From positions 1,550,001 through 1,614,000 of the forward strand of contig NZ_CP166961.1 in assembly GCF_041410465.1 (NCBI RefSeq): a stretch of 64,000 nucleotides of DNA, given 5' to 3'. Origin of the DNA: Thalassotalea sp. 273M-4 (GTDB lineage Bacteria; Pseudomonadota; Gammaproteobacteria; Enterobacterales; Alteromonadaceae). Position numbers and translations under genes: made by a program. This document shows positions 18,718 to 28,452 of this stretch, in pieces (positions within the stretch are counted from its first letter, which is position 1; every line of letters starts with the position of its first letter). The notes beneath the pieces were generated by a model, which ran no database searches, was not told the DNA's origin, and saw only the letters and a program-made list of their open reading frames with translations.

Positions 18718-20991
18718 ATGAAAACCTTTAAAAATAACGCTCTAGCATGGGGCGTTAACGCTGCCATTTTGTCTATCACCACTGCCGTTGCCCCTCTAGC
18801 TTTAGCCGTTGAAGAACAAGCTAAAGATTCAACTAAGTTAGAAGTCATTCAAGTAACCGCTCGTAAGCGTACTGAAAATGCTCAGGAGATCCCTGTTGCT
18901 GTTTCTGCCTTACAAGGTGAAAAGTTAGACGTATACAGCTCAGGTGCCATGGATATTCGTTTCTTAAACTCGCGTATCCCAAGCTTATCTGTAGAGTCTT
19001 CTTTTGGACGTACTTTCCCGCGTTTTTACATGCGTGGATTGGGCAACTCAGATTTCGATTTGAATGCTTCTCAGCCGGTATCTTTAGTTGTAGACGAGGT
19101 AGTACAAGAAAATCCAATCTTGAAAGGTTTCCCTGTTTTTGATGTACAACGTGTTGAAGTGTTAGGTGGCCCACAAGGCACACTATTTGGTCGTAACACA
19201 CCTGCAGGTCTTGTAAAAATTGACTCTGTTAAACCATCTCAAGATTTTGATTTTTATCTATCAAGCTCATACGGAAGCAAAGCGACCACCGATATCCAAG
19301 GTGCTGTAGGCGGCGGTTTAACGGACAACCTTTCAGCGCGTGTTTCTGTTTTACGTCAAGATCGTGACAATTACATTGACAATAAAGCACCAGGCTTTGA
19401 ACAAAAAGACGTTCTAGGTGGCTACACCGATGAAGCTTACCGAGTTCAGTTCTTATACGAGCAAGGTGACTTTTCAGGTTTATTCAATTATCACAGTCGT
19501 GAACTAGATGGAAAACCAGTCACTTTCTATGCCAATGCATTTAAAGAAGGCTCTAATGAATTAGCCAGCGATTTTGACCGTGATACGGTTTATCACGATT
19601 CAGCCGCTCGTGCGACTCAACAAGTTGAAATTGAAGGTTGGAACTTAAAACTAGAGTACGACTTTGGCGATTACTTAGTAACATCAATCACTGGTTATGA
19701 AAGTGCAGAGTTATTCTCTCGTGCAGACGTTGATGGTGGTTACGGTGCCGTTTATGCACCAACAATGGGTCCTGGTGTGATTACTTTAGACTCTGAAACC
19801 TCAGACGGTATTCCAGATCACAGTCAATACACTCAAGAACTGCGTTTAACCAGTAACTTTGGCGGTGATTTTAACTTCCAAGTCGGTGCTTTCTACTTTG
19901 ACGAAGACATTACCATTGAAAGCTTTGCTTACGATCCATTATTTAGTGGCGGTGCTAAGACTGGTGCGGTAAACCAAGAACAAAAGACATCAGCGTGGGC
20001 GGTATTTGGTTCAGCAGATTACGATTTATCTGATTTAACCTCAGTAACCGTAGGCCTTCGTTATTCAGATGATGAAAAAGAATACACCAACGTACGTACA
20101 CAATCTCCATTAGGTTGGTTAGGTTTCCCTGATTTTGTTGAAGGTCAAGCAAATCCAAGCGACACTCATGTGAGCTGGGATGTAAGTATTACCCACAAAT
20201 ATACAAACGACATCAACTTATATGGACGTATCGCGGACAGCTTCCGTGCACCAAGCATTCAGGGTCGTAACTTATTTGCCTTTGGCGATGGTATTTCTGT
20301 AGCCGATTCAGAAACCATTACCTCGTTTGAAGCGGGTGTTAAAGCGGACGTATTAAATGGCAGTGGTCGTGTTAACACCTCTGTATTCTATTACACAATG
20401 GATGATCAACAATTGACATCTGTTGGTGGTGATAGCAACACAGCTCGTCTATTAAATGCAAATGAAACAGTAGGTTACGGTTTTGAAGTTGATTCTGAGT
20501 TTGTATTAACAGAAAACTTCGCAATTACTGCAAACGTTTCTTATAACAACACGGAATTAAATGACGGCGATTTGTCAGTACCGGTTTGTGCCCTGTGTAC
20601 AGTAACTGACAAGCTAAACGAAGATGGCCAAGCAATTGTTGATGGTAACAGTTTACCGCACGCTCCAGAGTGGATTTTCAACTTTACAGCGCGTTACTCA
20701 CAAGAAATTGCTGGTGGTGAATTCTACGCCTACACTGACTGGTCTTTTCGTGATGACATCAGCTTCTTCTTATACGAGTCGAAAGAATTTGCTGGTAAGT
20801 CATTATTAGAAGGTGGTGTACGCACAGGTTACGCTTGGGAAATTGACAGCAACAGCTATGATGCCTCTTTGTTTGTTCGTAATATTACCAACGAGCAACA
20901 AGCCATTGGCGCCGTTGACTTCACCAACAATACAGCGATTGTAAACGAAGAGCGTTTCGTTGGTGCTGAATTTAAAGTGAGCTTTTTCTAA
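18718..20991 (+). CDS. TonB-dependent outer-membrane receptor, nucleoside-block context
   Basis: The protein has a signal peptide (cleavage likely near ALAVEEQ), a TonB-box-like EVIQVTARKR, a plug domain with the NxPAG-type signature (GRNTPAGLVKI) and a 22-strand-type barrel ending in FKVSFF. The ATG at 18718 follows AGGGAGA; the in-frame TTG at 18700 lies inside a hairpin and is rejected. Size is 757 aa. It is flanked by deoB and by deoD-add, and no inner-membrane nucleoside permease is seen in the window. Uptake of nucleosides or nucleic-acid fragments is inferred only from context; no siderophore genes are nearby. Confidence 0.88.
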   Translation: MKTFKNNALAWGVNAAILSITTAVAPLALAVEEQAKDSTKLEVIQVTARKRTENAQEIPVAVSALQGEKLDVYSSGAMDIRFLNSRIPSLSVESSFGRTFPRFYMRGLGNSDFDLNASQPVSLVVDEVVQENPILKGFPVFDVQRVEVLGGPQGTLFGRNTPAGLVKIDSVKPSQDFDFYLSSSYGSKATTDIQGAVGGGLTDNLSARVSVLRQDRDNYIDNKAPGFEQKDVLGGYTDEAYRVQFLYEQGDFSGLFNYHSRELDGKPVTFYANAFKEGSNELASDFDRDTVYHDSAARATQQVEIEGWNLKLEYDFGDYLVTSITGYESAELFSRADVDGGYGAVYAPTMGPGVITLDSETSDGIPDHSQYTQELRLTSNFGGDFNFQVGAFYFDEDITIESFAYDPLFSGGAKTGAVNQEQKTSAWAVFGSADYDLSDLTSVTVGLRYSDDEKEYTNVRTQSPLGWLGFPDFVEGQANPSDTHVSWDVSITHKYTNDINLYGRIADSFRAPSIQGRNLFAFGDGISVADSETITSFEAGVKADVLNGSGRVNTSVFYYTMDDQQLTSVGGDSNTARLLNANETVGYGFEVDSEFVLTENFAITANVSYNNTELNDGDLSVPVCALCTVTDKLNEDGQAIVDGNSLPHAPEWIFNFTARYSQEIAGGEFYAYTDWSFRDDISFFLYESKEFAGKSLLEGGVRTGYAWEIDSNSYDASLFVRNITNEQQAIGAVDFTNNTAIVNEERFVGAEFKVSFF

Positions 20992-21026
20992 GCTTTCTGA
21001 TGACTTAGCCATGAGCTAAGGCGGTA

Positions 21027-21060
21027 AAAAAAGGATTATGAGAAATCATAATCCTTTTTT
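21027..21060. terminator. Bidirectional terminator between receptor and deoD
   Basis: AAAAAGGATTATGA and TCATAATCCTTTTT form a long stem with a GAAA loop. A- and T-runs on both sides let it work for both convergent genes. Confidence 0.88.
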
Positions 21061-21108
21061 ATTGCTTACTGCTTTAAGGCACTAAGGAGAAGCGATTACC
21101 TTAAGTGA

Positions 21109-21819
21109 TTAATCTAATAAAATAGACTCTAAAGTCACTTCCATCATGTCGGTAAAAGATGTTTGACGAAGCTCCGCTGATAAACTTTCACCGGTTTTTA
21201 TATGATCGCTTACAGTTAAAACACACAATGCTTTTTTGCCGTATTCAGCGGCTACGCCATAAAGGCCTGCGGCTTCCATCTCAACACCTAAAATGCCCAA
21301 TTTGATCATGGTGTCAAACAGCTCTGGTTTTGGTGTGTAAAATAGATCGGCAGAAAAAATATTACCGATGCGAATAGGCTTATTCAGTTTTTCTGCGGCG
21401 GTTACCACGTTTTTCAGCAAACCATAGTCGGCAATAGCGGCTAGGTCGTAGCCATCAAAGCGTGAACGATTAACGCCTGAGTCGGTACTTGCGCCCATAC
21501 CAATAATTAAGTCCATAACTTTTACGTCGGGTAACACCGCGCCACAACTACCAATACGGATAATTTTTTCTACCCCGTAATCTTTGTAAAGCTCTGTTGC
21601 ATAAATCGATGCAGAAGGGATCCCCATACCCGAACCCATGACTGAAACGCGTTTGCCTTTATATGTGCCTGTGTAACCAAACATGTTACGAACAGTATTA
21701 AAACATACAGGGTTTTCTAGAAATGTATCGGCGATGACTTTCGCACGAAGCGGATCACCTGGCATTAGAACCGTTTCTGCAATGTCACCATTTTTTGCTG
21801 CAATATGTGGAGTAGCCAT
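21109..21819 (-). CDS. deoD: Purine nucleoside phosphorylase DeoD-type
   Basis: DeoD cleaves purine (deoxy)nucleosides with phosphate to base plus (deoxy)ribose-1-phosphate. It has the phosphate-binding [14 protein letters not shown], the GSGMGIPS segment, [10 protein letters not shown] and the SDH active-site motif. The ATG at 21819 (MATPHI, 236 aa) follows GAGGA; an in-frame TTG four codons upstream overlaps that site. It lies 35 bases downstream of add on the same strand, so adenosine deamination and inosine phosphorolysis are probably encoded in one transcript. Confidence 0.97.
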   Translation of the reverse strand: MATPHIAAKNGDIAETVLMPGDPLRAKVIADTFLENPVCFNTVRNMFGYTGTYKGKRVSVMGSGMGIPSASIYATELYKDYGVEKIIRIGSCGAVLPDVKVMDLIIGMGASTDSGVNRSRFDGYDLAAIADYGLLKNVVTAAEKLNKPIRIGNIFSADLFYTPKPELFDTMIKLGILGVEMEAAGLYGVAAEYGKKALCVLTVSDHIKTGESLSAELRQTSFTDMMEVTLESILLD

Positions 21820-21854
21820 GTTTTTCCTCAATAATTTTGTGTTAACAATAAATA

Positions 21855-22853
21855 TTAAGCGTTTTTCTGTTTAAGTAACGCTGATTTTTCTGAATCAGAG
21901 ATAAATGCGGCATTTAGCGCATTTAGCTGAATTTTTTCTATTTGCTGTTTGTTTAAGCCAACGATTTGTTGAGCCAGTTTAAATTCATCGCGTAGTTCAA
22001 TATTTTCAACACCTGGGTCATCGGTATTTAAGCAAACCCTAACGCCTTGGTCTAAAAAAAATTTAATAGGATGATTCGCTAGGTCGGCGATAGTACCAGT
22101 TTGATAGTTAGACGTTAAGCAACATTCTAAAGTTATTTGATTTTTAATAAGAAAATCGATAAGTTTTGGGTCTTCTATACTGTTGACGCCATGCCCAATT
22201 CGATTGGCATGCAACAAATTAATGGCATCCCAAACACTTTCTGGTCCAGCCGCTTCACCAGCATGTATGGTGATCGCAAGATCTGCTTTTACCACTTGTT
22301 TAAAATGCTGTTCAAACAAAGATGCGGGTTTATTGCCTTCATCACCGGCTAAATCAATGGCCACTAATTTGTGTTTAAAGGGGAGCAGAGCATCAAGCTC
22401 TTGCTGGCAAGAGTCGACCCCGTAGGTGCGACTTAAAATACCAATTAAATTGCCTTTTACCTTATATTGCTTGCAGCCTTGTTCAAAACCATCAATGATG
22501 GCTTCAACAACGTCATAAGGATTAAGGTTGTTTTGCATCGCAATATATAAGGGAGAAAACCGTAGTTCGGCGTAGTCGATACCTGCAAGCTGAAGATCTT
22601 CAGCGTTTTCCCGTGCAATACGTTGACAGTCATCGAGTGTTTTTAATACTTTTACACCCCAGTCGAGTTTTTGCAGAAAATCCATTAAATTTTCGGCCTT
22701 ATCATTGATTAATAAGTGCGGTAAAAATTCTTCAAAACTCTCTGCAGGCACCGGCATATTGTGTTGTTGAGCAAGCTCCCAAATCGTAAATGGACGAATA
22801 TTGCCATCAAGGTGACGATGTAAGTCAATAAGTGGCAATGTTGAAATAACCAT
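21855..22853 (-). CDS. add: Adenosine deaminase
   Basis: Add deaminates (deoxy)adenosine to (deoxy)inosine, the substrate of DeoD. Zinc and catalytic motifs are seen in [25 protein letters not shown] and LNTDDPGV. The open frame extends 56 codons upstream, but that part has no family resemblance. The ATG at 22853 follows AAAAGG and gives 332 aa, the E. coli length. It is the first gene of a probable add-deoD unit and is divergent from aroG. Confidence 0.95.
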   Translation of the reverse strand: MVISTLPLIDLHRHLDGNIRPFTIWELAQQHNMPVPAESFEEFLPHLLINDKAENLMDFLQKLDWGVKVLKTLDDCQRIARENAEDLQLAGIDYAELRFSPLYIAMQNNLNPYDVVEAIIDGFEQGCKQYKVKGNLIGILSRTYGVDSCQQELDALLPFKHKLVAIDLAGDEGNKPASLFEQHFKQVVKADLAITIHAGEAAGPESVWDAINLLHANRIGHGVNSIEDPKLIDFLIKNQITLECCLTSNYQTGTIADLANHPIKFFLDQGVRVCLNTDDPGVENIELRDEFKLAQQIVGLNKQQIEKIQLNALNAAFISDSEKSALLKQKNA

Positions 22854-22978
22854 AAAGGGCCTTTTATTGTGGTAAAAATATGCATCTGTTAATGCTGAGT
22901 AAATATAGGCTAAAGTCGTTGTACTTGTCGATAAAAAGCCTGATATATTACATTTTAAGATAAAAACTCGAAATATGG

Positions 22979-22993
22979 GTTTACATCGTAAAC
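22979..22993. promoter_or_regulatory. Palindrome GTTTAC-ATC-GTAAAC before aroG
   Basis: A perfect 6-3-6 inverted repeat lies 54 bp before the aroG start, in the add/aroG divergent gap. The half-sites resemble those of TyrR boxes but in the wrong order (the TyrR consensus is TGTAAA-N6-TTTACA), so the cognate regulator is unknown. Confidence 0.35.
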
Positions 22994-23047
22994 ATTGTTC
23001 AATTAAAGTCTTTAAATGCATTAAAACCCAAAGGATTTCTTTATATT

Positions 23048-24106
23048 ATGCTTTACCAAACTGACGATGTCCGCATCAGTGAAATAAAAGAATTATTACC
23101 CCCTGTTGCTTTATTAGAGCGTTACCGCAATACCGAAAACATTTCACGCACGGTATATGAAGGTCGTGAAGCCATTAGCAATATCTTAAACGACAACGAT
23201 AAACGCTTACTTGTTGTTATTGGTCCTTGCTCAATACACGACACCACAGCGGCTCTTGAATATGGCAGCCGACTAAATCGTCTACGTCAAAAATATAAAG
23301 ACTCGTTAGAAATTGTTATGCGTGTTTACTTTGAAAAACCGCGCACTACGGTTGGATGGAAAGGTTTAATTAACGACCCTTACATGGACAACAGTTATAA
23401 AATTAACGACGGTCTACGAATGGGACGTAAGTTGCTGCTGCAATTAAATGAACTGGGCTTACCATGTGCGGGTGAATTTTTAGATATGATCACACCACAA
23501 TACATGGCAGATTTAATGAGTTGGGGGGCTATTGGTGCTCGCACTACCGAATCGCAGGTGCACCGTGAATTGGCTTCAGGTTTGTCGTGCCCTGTTGGCT
23601 TTAAAAATGGTACCGATGGCACCATTAAAGTGGCTGTTGACGCTATTGGCGCTGCCAGTGCCCCACATCACTTTTTATCGGTGACTAAGTTGGGTAATTC
23701 GGCCATTGTTGAAACCAAAGGAAACAGTGATTGTCATATTATTTTACGTGGTGGTAAAGAACCAAACTACAGCCGTGAACACGTTAATGCCATTAGCGAG
23801 AAGTTGGCCAAAGTTGGCTTAAAACAAAAGTTGATGGTCGATTTTTCTCACGCCAACTCAAGCAAGAAGTTTGAAAACCAAATGTTGGTATGTGACGATG
23901 TATGTCAACAAATCGTGGATGGTAATCAGTCTATTTTTGGTGTGATGGTTGAAAGCCACTTAGTGGAAGGACGTCAGGATTTGGTCAATAATAAAGCTGA
24001 AAAGTACGGTCAAAGTATCACCGATGCGTGCATCGGATGGCAAGATACCGAAGTGCTATTAGATAAACTGGCGCAAGCTTCAACTAATCGAATCAATCAA
24101 GGCTAA
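23048..24106 (+). CDS. aroG: DAHP synthase, AroG-like (phenylalanine-type)
   Basis: This enzyme condenses PEP and erythrose-4-phosphate, the first step of aromatic amino-acid synthesis. The class I-alpha motifs are complete: VIGPCSIHD, MRVYFEKPRTTVGWKG, GARTTESQVHRELASGLS and GFKNGTDG. The N-terminus MLYQTDDVRISEIKELLPP and the C-terminal ITDACIGW align best with E. coli AroG, so phenylalanine feedback is expected. A second, AroH-like enzyme is at 30.7 kb. A DUF2750 gene follows six bases later and is probably co-transcribed. Confidence 0.94.
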   Translation: MLYQTDDVRISEIKELLPPVALLERYRNTENISRTVYEGREAISNILNDNDKRLLVVIGPCSIHDTTAALEYGSRLNRLRQKYKDSLEIVMRVYFEKPRTTVGWKGLINDPYMDNSYKINDGLRMGRKLLLQLNELGLPCAGEFLDMITPQYMADLMSWGAIGARTTESQVHRELASGLSCPVGFKNGTDGTIKVAVDAIGAASAPHHFLSVTKLGNSAIVETKGNSDCHIILRGGKEPNYSREHVNAISEKLAKVGLKQKLMVDFSHANSSKKFENQMLVCDDVCQQIVDGNQSIFGVMVESHLVEGRQDLVNNKAEKYGQSITDACIGWQDTEVLLDKLAQASTNRINQG

Positions 24107-24112
24107 TAACTT

Positions 24113-24502
24113 ATGACAATACCTGACCTAGCTTCTGTTGAATTAAATGACGAACAACGCTTTCAAGTGTTTATGAAGGCCCTATTTGAGCATCAACAAG
24201 CATGGATCCTCACCGATGAACACGGTGCTGTAATGTTAAATAGTGAAGAAAACGAGGAAGATTTTGTGCCATTTTGGCCTAGCGCTGAAACTGCCCAACT
24301 TTGGGCAAGTGATGAATGGAGTCACTGTAAAGCCCAAAGCATTAGCTTAGACGATTTAAAGAACAAGTGGCTACCAGGCATGGAAGAAGACGAACTGAGT
24401 TTGATCATTTATCCAGCGACCGACTTACAAGGGCAAATTTATTACCCTTGGGAGTTTGATGATATTTTGGCAAAGAAACAAAATAAGTTGCAAAGACGTT
24501 AA
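24113..24502 (+). CDS. DUF2750 family protein
   Basis: This acidic 129-aa cytoplasmic protein resembles the DUF2750 family: a sensor-like core with AWILTDEHGAVML, FWPSAETAQLWASDEW and a C-terminal IIYPATDLQG. No enzymatic function is known to me. It starts six bases after aroG and is followed by a strong terminator, so it forms the second gene of an aroG unit. Why it sits with a DAHP synthase is not clear from the sequence. Confidence 0.82.
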   Translation: MTIPDLASVELNDEQRFQVFMKALFEHQQAWILTDEHGAVMLNSEENEEDFVPFWPSAETAQLWASDEWSHCKAQSISLDDLKNKWLPGMEEDELSLIIYPATDLQGQIYYPWEFDDILAKKQNKLQRR

Positions 24503-24521
24503 CCGTAATCAACATCGAATA

Positions 24522-24560
24522 TAAAAGCCTGAATAAACATCTTATTCAGGCTTTTTTTTT
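24522..24560 (+). terminator. Terminator of the aroG-DUF2750 unit
   Basis: AAGCCTGAATAA and TTATTCAGGCTT form a perfect stem with a 5-base loop, followed by a run of nine T. Confidence 0.92.
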
Positions 24561-24642
24561 AGGTTTTGGCATGTTGTATTGGCGAGCTTAAAATTCACCC
24601 CCTACAATTTGAGTATCTTAAAAACAAATTTAGGAATGTTCC

Positions 24643-25407
24643 ATGAGTAAAAAAGTTTTTCATTTAGGTGTTAGCTTAGACGATTTACAAGGGGCAACAT
24701 TAGCCATTATTCCGGGTGATCCTGCTCGGGTAAAAACCATTTCGACCTTTTTAGATAATCCAACATTTTTAATTTCACAGCGAGAGTACACTTTGTATTT
24801 AGGCGAATTAGATGGGCATAAAGTGGTGGTATGTTCAACCGGTATTGGTGGTCCTTCAACCTCTATTGCCGTAGAAGAGTTGGCGCAACTAGGGGTACGC
24901 ACATTTTTACGAGTTGGTACAACAGGCGCTTTGCAACCAGAAATAAACGTTGGCGATATTATTGTTACCACAGGTTCGGTACGCCTTGACGGTGCAAGCT
25001 CACATTTTGCGCCAATGGAATTTCCTGCGGTAGCCGATTATTTTTGTACAACCGCGTTATATCAGGCAGCACAATCCCTTGATGCGACTGTTTATTTAGG
25101 GGTAACAGCGTCAAGTGATACATTTTATCCTGGCCAAGAACGTTATGACACATTTTCTAAACGTGTGGTAAGGCGCTTTCGAGGCTCAGCACAAGAGTGG
25201 CAAGACATGGGGGTGTTAAACTTTGAAATGGAGTCGGCTACTTTACTTACCATGTGTGCAAGTTCGGGGTTAAAAGCCGGTTGTGCGGCGGGTGTGATTG
25301 TTAATCGTCACCGCGGTGAATTACCAGATGCCAAAGCCCATAAAGAAATTGAGCAACGTTCTATTTCTGTTGTGGTTGAAGCAGCCAGAAAAATGCTCTC
25401 TTGCTAA
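24643..25407 (+). CDS. udp: Uridine phosphorylase
   Basis: Udp cleaves uridine with phosphate to uracil and ribose-1-phosphate, which DeoB then isomerises. The phosphate loop IIPGDPARV, the GIGGPSTSI segment and [10 protein letters not shown] are characteristic, and the length of 254 aa is typical. It lies after the aroG unit but has its own start region. It completes the nucleoside set with tdk, deoC, udk, deoB, deoD and add. Confidence 0.96.
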   Translation: MSKKVFHLGVSLDDLQGATLAIIPGDPARVKTISTFLDNPTFLISQREYTLYLGELDGHKVVVCSTGIGGPSTSIAVEELAQLGVRTFLRVGTTGALQPEINVGDIIVTTGSVRLDGASSHFAPMEFPAVADYFCTTALYQAAQSLDATVYLGVTASSDTFYPGQERYDTFSKRVVRRFRGSAQEWQDMGVLNFEMESATLLTMCASSGLKAGCAAGVIVNRHRGELPDAKAHKEIEQRSISVVVEAARKMLSC

Positions 25408-25516
25408 TAATCATCTTTAATACAGCCCACATAAGGTTAAGACTTAAAAAGCATAATGTTGGTACACTGTGCTTTTTGTGTATATAGGCTTTACCAACAG
25501 GGCTTAACTTCAGATA

Positions 25517-25994
25517 TTATATTAACGGGTCGTTTTCATTTTCTATCGCTTTTGCTTGCGGTTTTGCTTTTATTTCGCTGGGTTTAAATTCAACCTCTCC
25601 ATTTCTCGTTAAAACCTTGGCTGTAACTTCAAACGATTTATTAATATGTAATATACCAATACCACTTTGGTTGTATAACGTTATTTTTCCAGCCTTACGT
25701 GGCTGAATCGACATTTGCCGTTCGTTTCAATGAACACATCATATTCTACCCAAGTGTTGTCTTGAAGAGGGCTTTTAAGTTGTAGAGTTAATAAATTGAT
25801 GTAAGCATTTTTACCCACACAAACGAGTGTATGCTGTTCATTATCAATGGGTTGGTTGATTAACTTTAACTGTTGATTTGTAAAGCTCACACCTACTTTT
25901 TCAGCACGGGTGGTCACAAATACAACACAATTTGGTTACGCGTAACTTCTCTAGGGGTTGGGCCGGCAATAACTGTTGGTAACTCTTTATCCAT
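25517..25994 (-). pseudogene. Decayed gene, possibly the ends of a PhoD-like phosphatase
   Basis: Three short frames on the minus strand read on from one another: 25994-25914 (MDKELPTVIAGPTPREVTRN), 25917-25681 and 25714-25517. The joins fall within short overlaps, which suggests two frameshifts in one former gene. The N-terminal pieces (AGPTPREVTRNQIVLYL, then TTRAEKVGVSF and LEYDV-like VEYDVF) remind me of the N-terminal region of large gammaproteobacterial PhoD-like metallophosphatases, and the last piece could be a C-terminal tail. If so, the catalytic middle is deleted. The family match is from memory and uncertain. Two real tiny genes, or assembly errors, are alternatives. Confidence 0.45.
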
Positions 25995-26176
25995 TTAATT
26001 GTTTATTTTCAGTTATTTAGATTGATGGTGAATAGAGTTTAATTATAGTCTTTTTTTTGTGTTTAAAATAATTAATGAGTAAGGCTTTGTTCTAATGATT
26101 GTTGACTTAGACACCTTAACTCACAAAGGTGGGGGGGTAAACACGCCAACGTTCAGGTAATGCATCTACTAAAGTA

Positions 26177-26204
26177 AAAAGCTAGAGACAAAACTCTAGC
26201 TTTT
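26177..26204 (-). terminator. Terminator downstream of the MipA-family gene
   Basis: AAAAGCTAGAG and CTCTAGCTTTT form a perfect 11-bp stem with a 6-base loop, about 80 bases past the stop on the minus strand. The rest of the gap from 25995 to 26282 shows no gene; it contains a run of seven G near 26130. Confidence 0.8.
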
Positions 26205-26282
26205 AAACAAAATGCTGATACCAAAAATGTTGACGATTTTGCCTAACTCAAGGTATGTAAAAATCAGAAAGGATGATATGAA

Positions 26283-27014
26283 CTAAAATGGTTTTAAAAA
26301 CATAAACATCGCACTAAGCGACGTATCGCCATCAATTAACGGACTTTCACTTAATGAACGGCTGTATTGGTTTACAGACAACTCTAATCGTGTCATCGCA
26401 TTAAAAAATATTGGGGTAAAAAATAATACTTTTGCTTGTGTTCCAAAACCATCATCGGTGTTGTAAGGCGCGAATACAGAAGACTCGTTCTCGCCAACGC
26501 CATAATAGTATTGTGACAAGTCTTGAGACAGATATTTAGCTCCAACTTTAGCCGTGATGAAAAAAGGTGCAAAATGATTAATTTGATAGCCAATGTGAGA
26601 GCTCAATTCATAGCCGCCATGTACCGACAAAAGGTCTTGTTTTAAACCGGCACTATAGATCCATTGGTTTTGTTTTAGCTGAATTTGGGCATCAAAATCT
26701 AATGAGTTCTTTCTTTTGTCTAGACCTTCAAAAAATGGCGAATCATTTTCATCAAAACCATCGAAACGTGCACTTAAGCCGGTGGTTAATGAAACGGTAT
26801 CATTAGAATAAACGGTGTAATGAAGATCTTTACCCGTAAACAGTAACGTATCACTTCTATAACCTATAACAGGAAATAGCACAGGGCTTGCATCATCGCC
26901 AATGTACTTATTAGCAGGCTTTAAAGTGAGCAGGCCGTAGTACCAATTAGCGTTCGCTAAGTTTGGTCCTAACAACAGTAAAAGTAGTAAAGTTTTAGGT
27001 AGTATTTTCAACAT
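26283..27014 (-). CDS. MipA/OmpV family outer-membrane protein
   Basis: A signal peptide (KTLLLLLLLGPNLANA) is followed by a barrel-type sequence typical of the MipA/OmpV family: YYGL early, PVIGYRSD, a central GLSARFDGFDENDS and the late YYYGVGENES segment. It ends FMFLKPF with a terminal phenylalanine. At 243 aa it fits the family. In E. coli, MipA scaffolds MltA and PBP1B, and OmpV is a porin. No murein gene is next to this one, so its exact role is open. Confidence 0.82.
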   Translation of the reverse strand: MLKILPKTLLLLLLLGPNLANANWYYGLLTLKPANKYIGDDASPVLFPVIGYRSDTLLFTGKDLHYTVYSNDTVSLTTGLSARFDGFDENDSPFFEGLDKRKNSLDFDAQIQLKQNQWIYSAGLKQDLLSVHGGYELSSHIGYQINHFAPFFITAKVGAKYLSQDLSQYYYGVGENESSVFAPYNTDDGFGTQAKVLFFTPIFFNAMTRLELSVNQYSRSLSESPLIDGDTSLSAMFMFLKPF

Positions 27015-27240
27015 TTAGGTTTATTTAAAATTAAAAGCTCAATATACGAAACAATATCATATTCAGATTGATGATTTATCGATATTTTATAGTAACTGCT
27101 GTTAAAAATTGTAATTTTAAACAGTAACTTGGAGCAATAATTCGATAACATTTAATTACTGTAACTAATACATGTTAAATCTAATTTACTTAAAATAGAG
27201 AACGTATTTAGGCTCATATAGTGCCTAATAGGGTGTAAAA

Positions 27241-27624
27241 ATGAGCACTTCATCACATAAATACAGATATCGCCTACAAAGGCAAAATATTAAAGATAAC
27301 TTTATTGACTCTCAAATTTTGCGATTGCATGCGGCGATGGCAAAAAAACTATTAGCCAACCCTGAACTGGTTTCATTAGTGAAAACGAATTTGGAAATGC
27401 GCAAAGCGCAAGGGAAAATACGCTATGGTGCTTATATAACCTGGCTCAGTATTTTAGAAATGTACGATCAACCCGATGTTTTTTATTTGCATATGGTTGA
27501 AAAAAGTGAACAAATGCGACGATATCGACGCAAAACTCCGTTTGTTGGTATTTTAACGGAAGAAGAAAGGGTTATCGCGCTACAGCAAGATATGTTTGAG
27601 GATGCCAAGGATTTTGACCTTTGA
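27241..27624 (+). CDS. Basic protein of unknown function (127 aa)
   Basis: I do not recognise this protein. It is soluble and rich in lysine and arginine (YRYRLQRQN near the start, MRRYRRKTPF around residue 90), with no signal peptide, membrane helix or cysteine. An ATG start and compact codon use suggest a real gene. It stands alone between divergent promoter space and a cytochrome gene. DNA or RNA binding is possible from the charge, but that is only a guess. Confidence 0.65.
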   Translation: MSTSSHKYRYRLQRQNIKDNFIDSQILRLHAAMAKKLLANPELVSLVKTNLEMRKAQGKIRYGAYITWLSILEMYDQPDVFYLHMVEKSEQMRRYRRKTPFVGILTEEERVIALQQDMFEDAKDFDL

Positions 27625-27831
27625 GCTTAAACTAAACTGATTGGCATCAGGTAACTCAACCTAGAGTTGCCGCCAGTTTACTGTCTTTGTGTAATAAATT
27701 GCATACATACTGACCAATTTATTCATTTTAATTAGTCATCCAAATGACGATAAATCTGTTATTTGTCGCTAAAATTAGAGCTAGGAGAAGGACCTCTTTC
27801 AGTTACCTAATTTTTGATTAAGGAGGCTGTT

Positions 27832-28287
27832 GTGAAAATTTTAAGTATGGTTCTTTTTGTTGTATTTGGCTTTGCTGTGGTAAGTTGCGATCAGGGACCA
27901 AATGCCCCTTGGGGATTTAGTTTACCAGAAGGTAATGCGGAACAAGGAAAGTTGGTATTTAAGCATTATCAATGTCTGTCTTGTCATACCTTAGAAGGTA
28001 TGGAACTTGGTGATATTGAAAATAATCCTGACATTTCGGTAAAACTTGGTGGTAAATCAACTAAGGTAAAAACTTACGCCGAACTTGTCACTTCCATTAT
28101 TAACCCTTCACACCGACTTGCTGTTGGTTACCCTAAAGACATGATCCAATTAGATAAGCATTCCAAAATGCCAGTGTACAACGATGTCATGACCGTAACC
28201 GAATTGATTGACTTGGTGTCTTTTTTACAAACTCAATATGTGCTCGTTCCTTACAGACGTACACCGTATTATGAGTATTTAAGATAA
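27832..28287 (+). CDS. Monohaem cytochrome c lipoprotein
   Basis: The start is GTG at 27832, five bases after AAGGAGG; the longer frame from TTG at 27814 would run through that ribosome-binding site. The N-terminal signal ends in the lipobox VVSC (Cys about residue 19), so the mature protein should be lipid-anchored. One haem-binding CLSCH motif follows around residue 50, and KMPVY near residue 117 may supply the methionine ligand. At 151 aa it resembles small class I cytochromes. No partner oxidase or reductase is adjacent, so its redox partner is unknown. Confidence 0.85.
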   Translation: MKILSMVLFVVFGFAVVSCDQGPNAPWGFSLPEGNAEQGKLVFKHYQCLSCHTLEGMELGDIENNPDISVKLGGKSTKVKTYAELVTSIINPSHRLAVGYPKDMIQLDKHSKMPVYNDVMTVTELIDLVSFLQTQYVLVPYRRTPYYEYLR

Positions 28288-28393
28288 ACTAGTTAAGTGT
28301 CTTTGTACCGCTCTTGGCTAGAACAAGGGCGGGAGTTTGCCTGGTTAATGTGTTTTCAAGATACTGTTTAAAAGATAATAAGTTCAAAAGCTT

Positions 28394-28425
28394 ACTAGGC
28401 TGTTAGCTGATTAGCATCGCCTAGT
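28394..28425. terminator. Hairpin between cytochrome and small membrane protein genes
   Basis: ACTAGGC and GCCTAGT form a perfect 7-bp stem with an 18-base loop that includes GCT/AGC. It lies between two convergent genes but lacks a clear T-run, so terminator function is only likely. Confidence 0.4.
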
Positions 28426-28452
28426 ATGATATGTAATATTTTACATTAGGAG

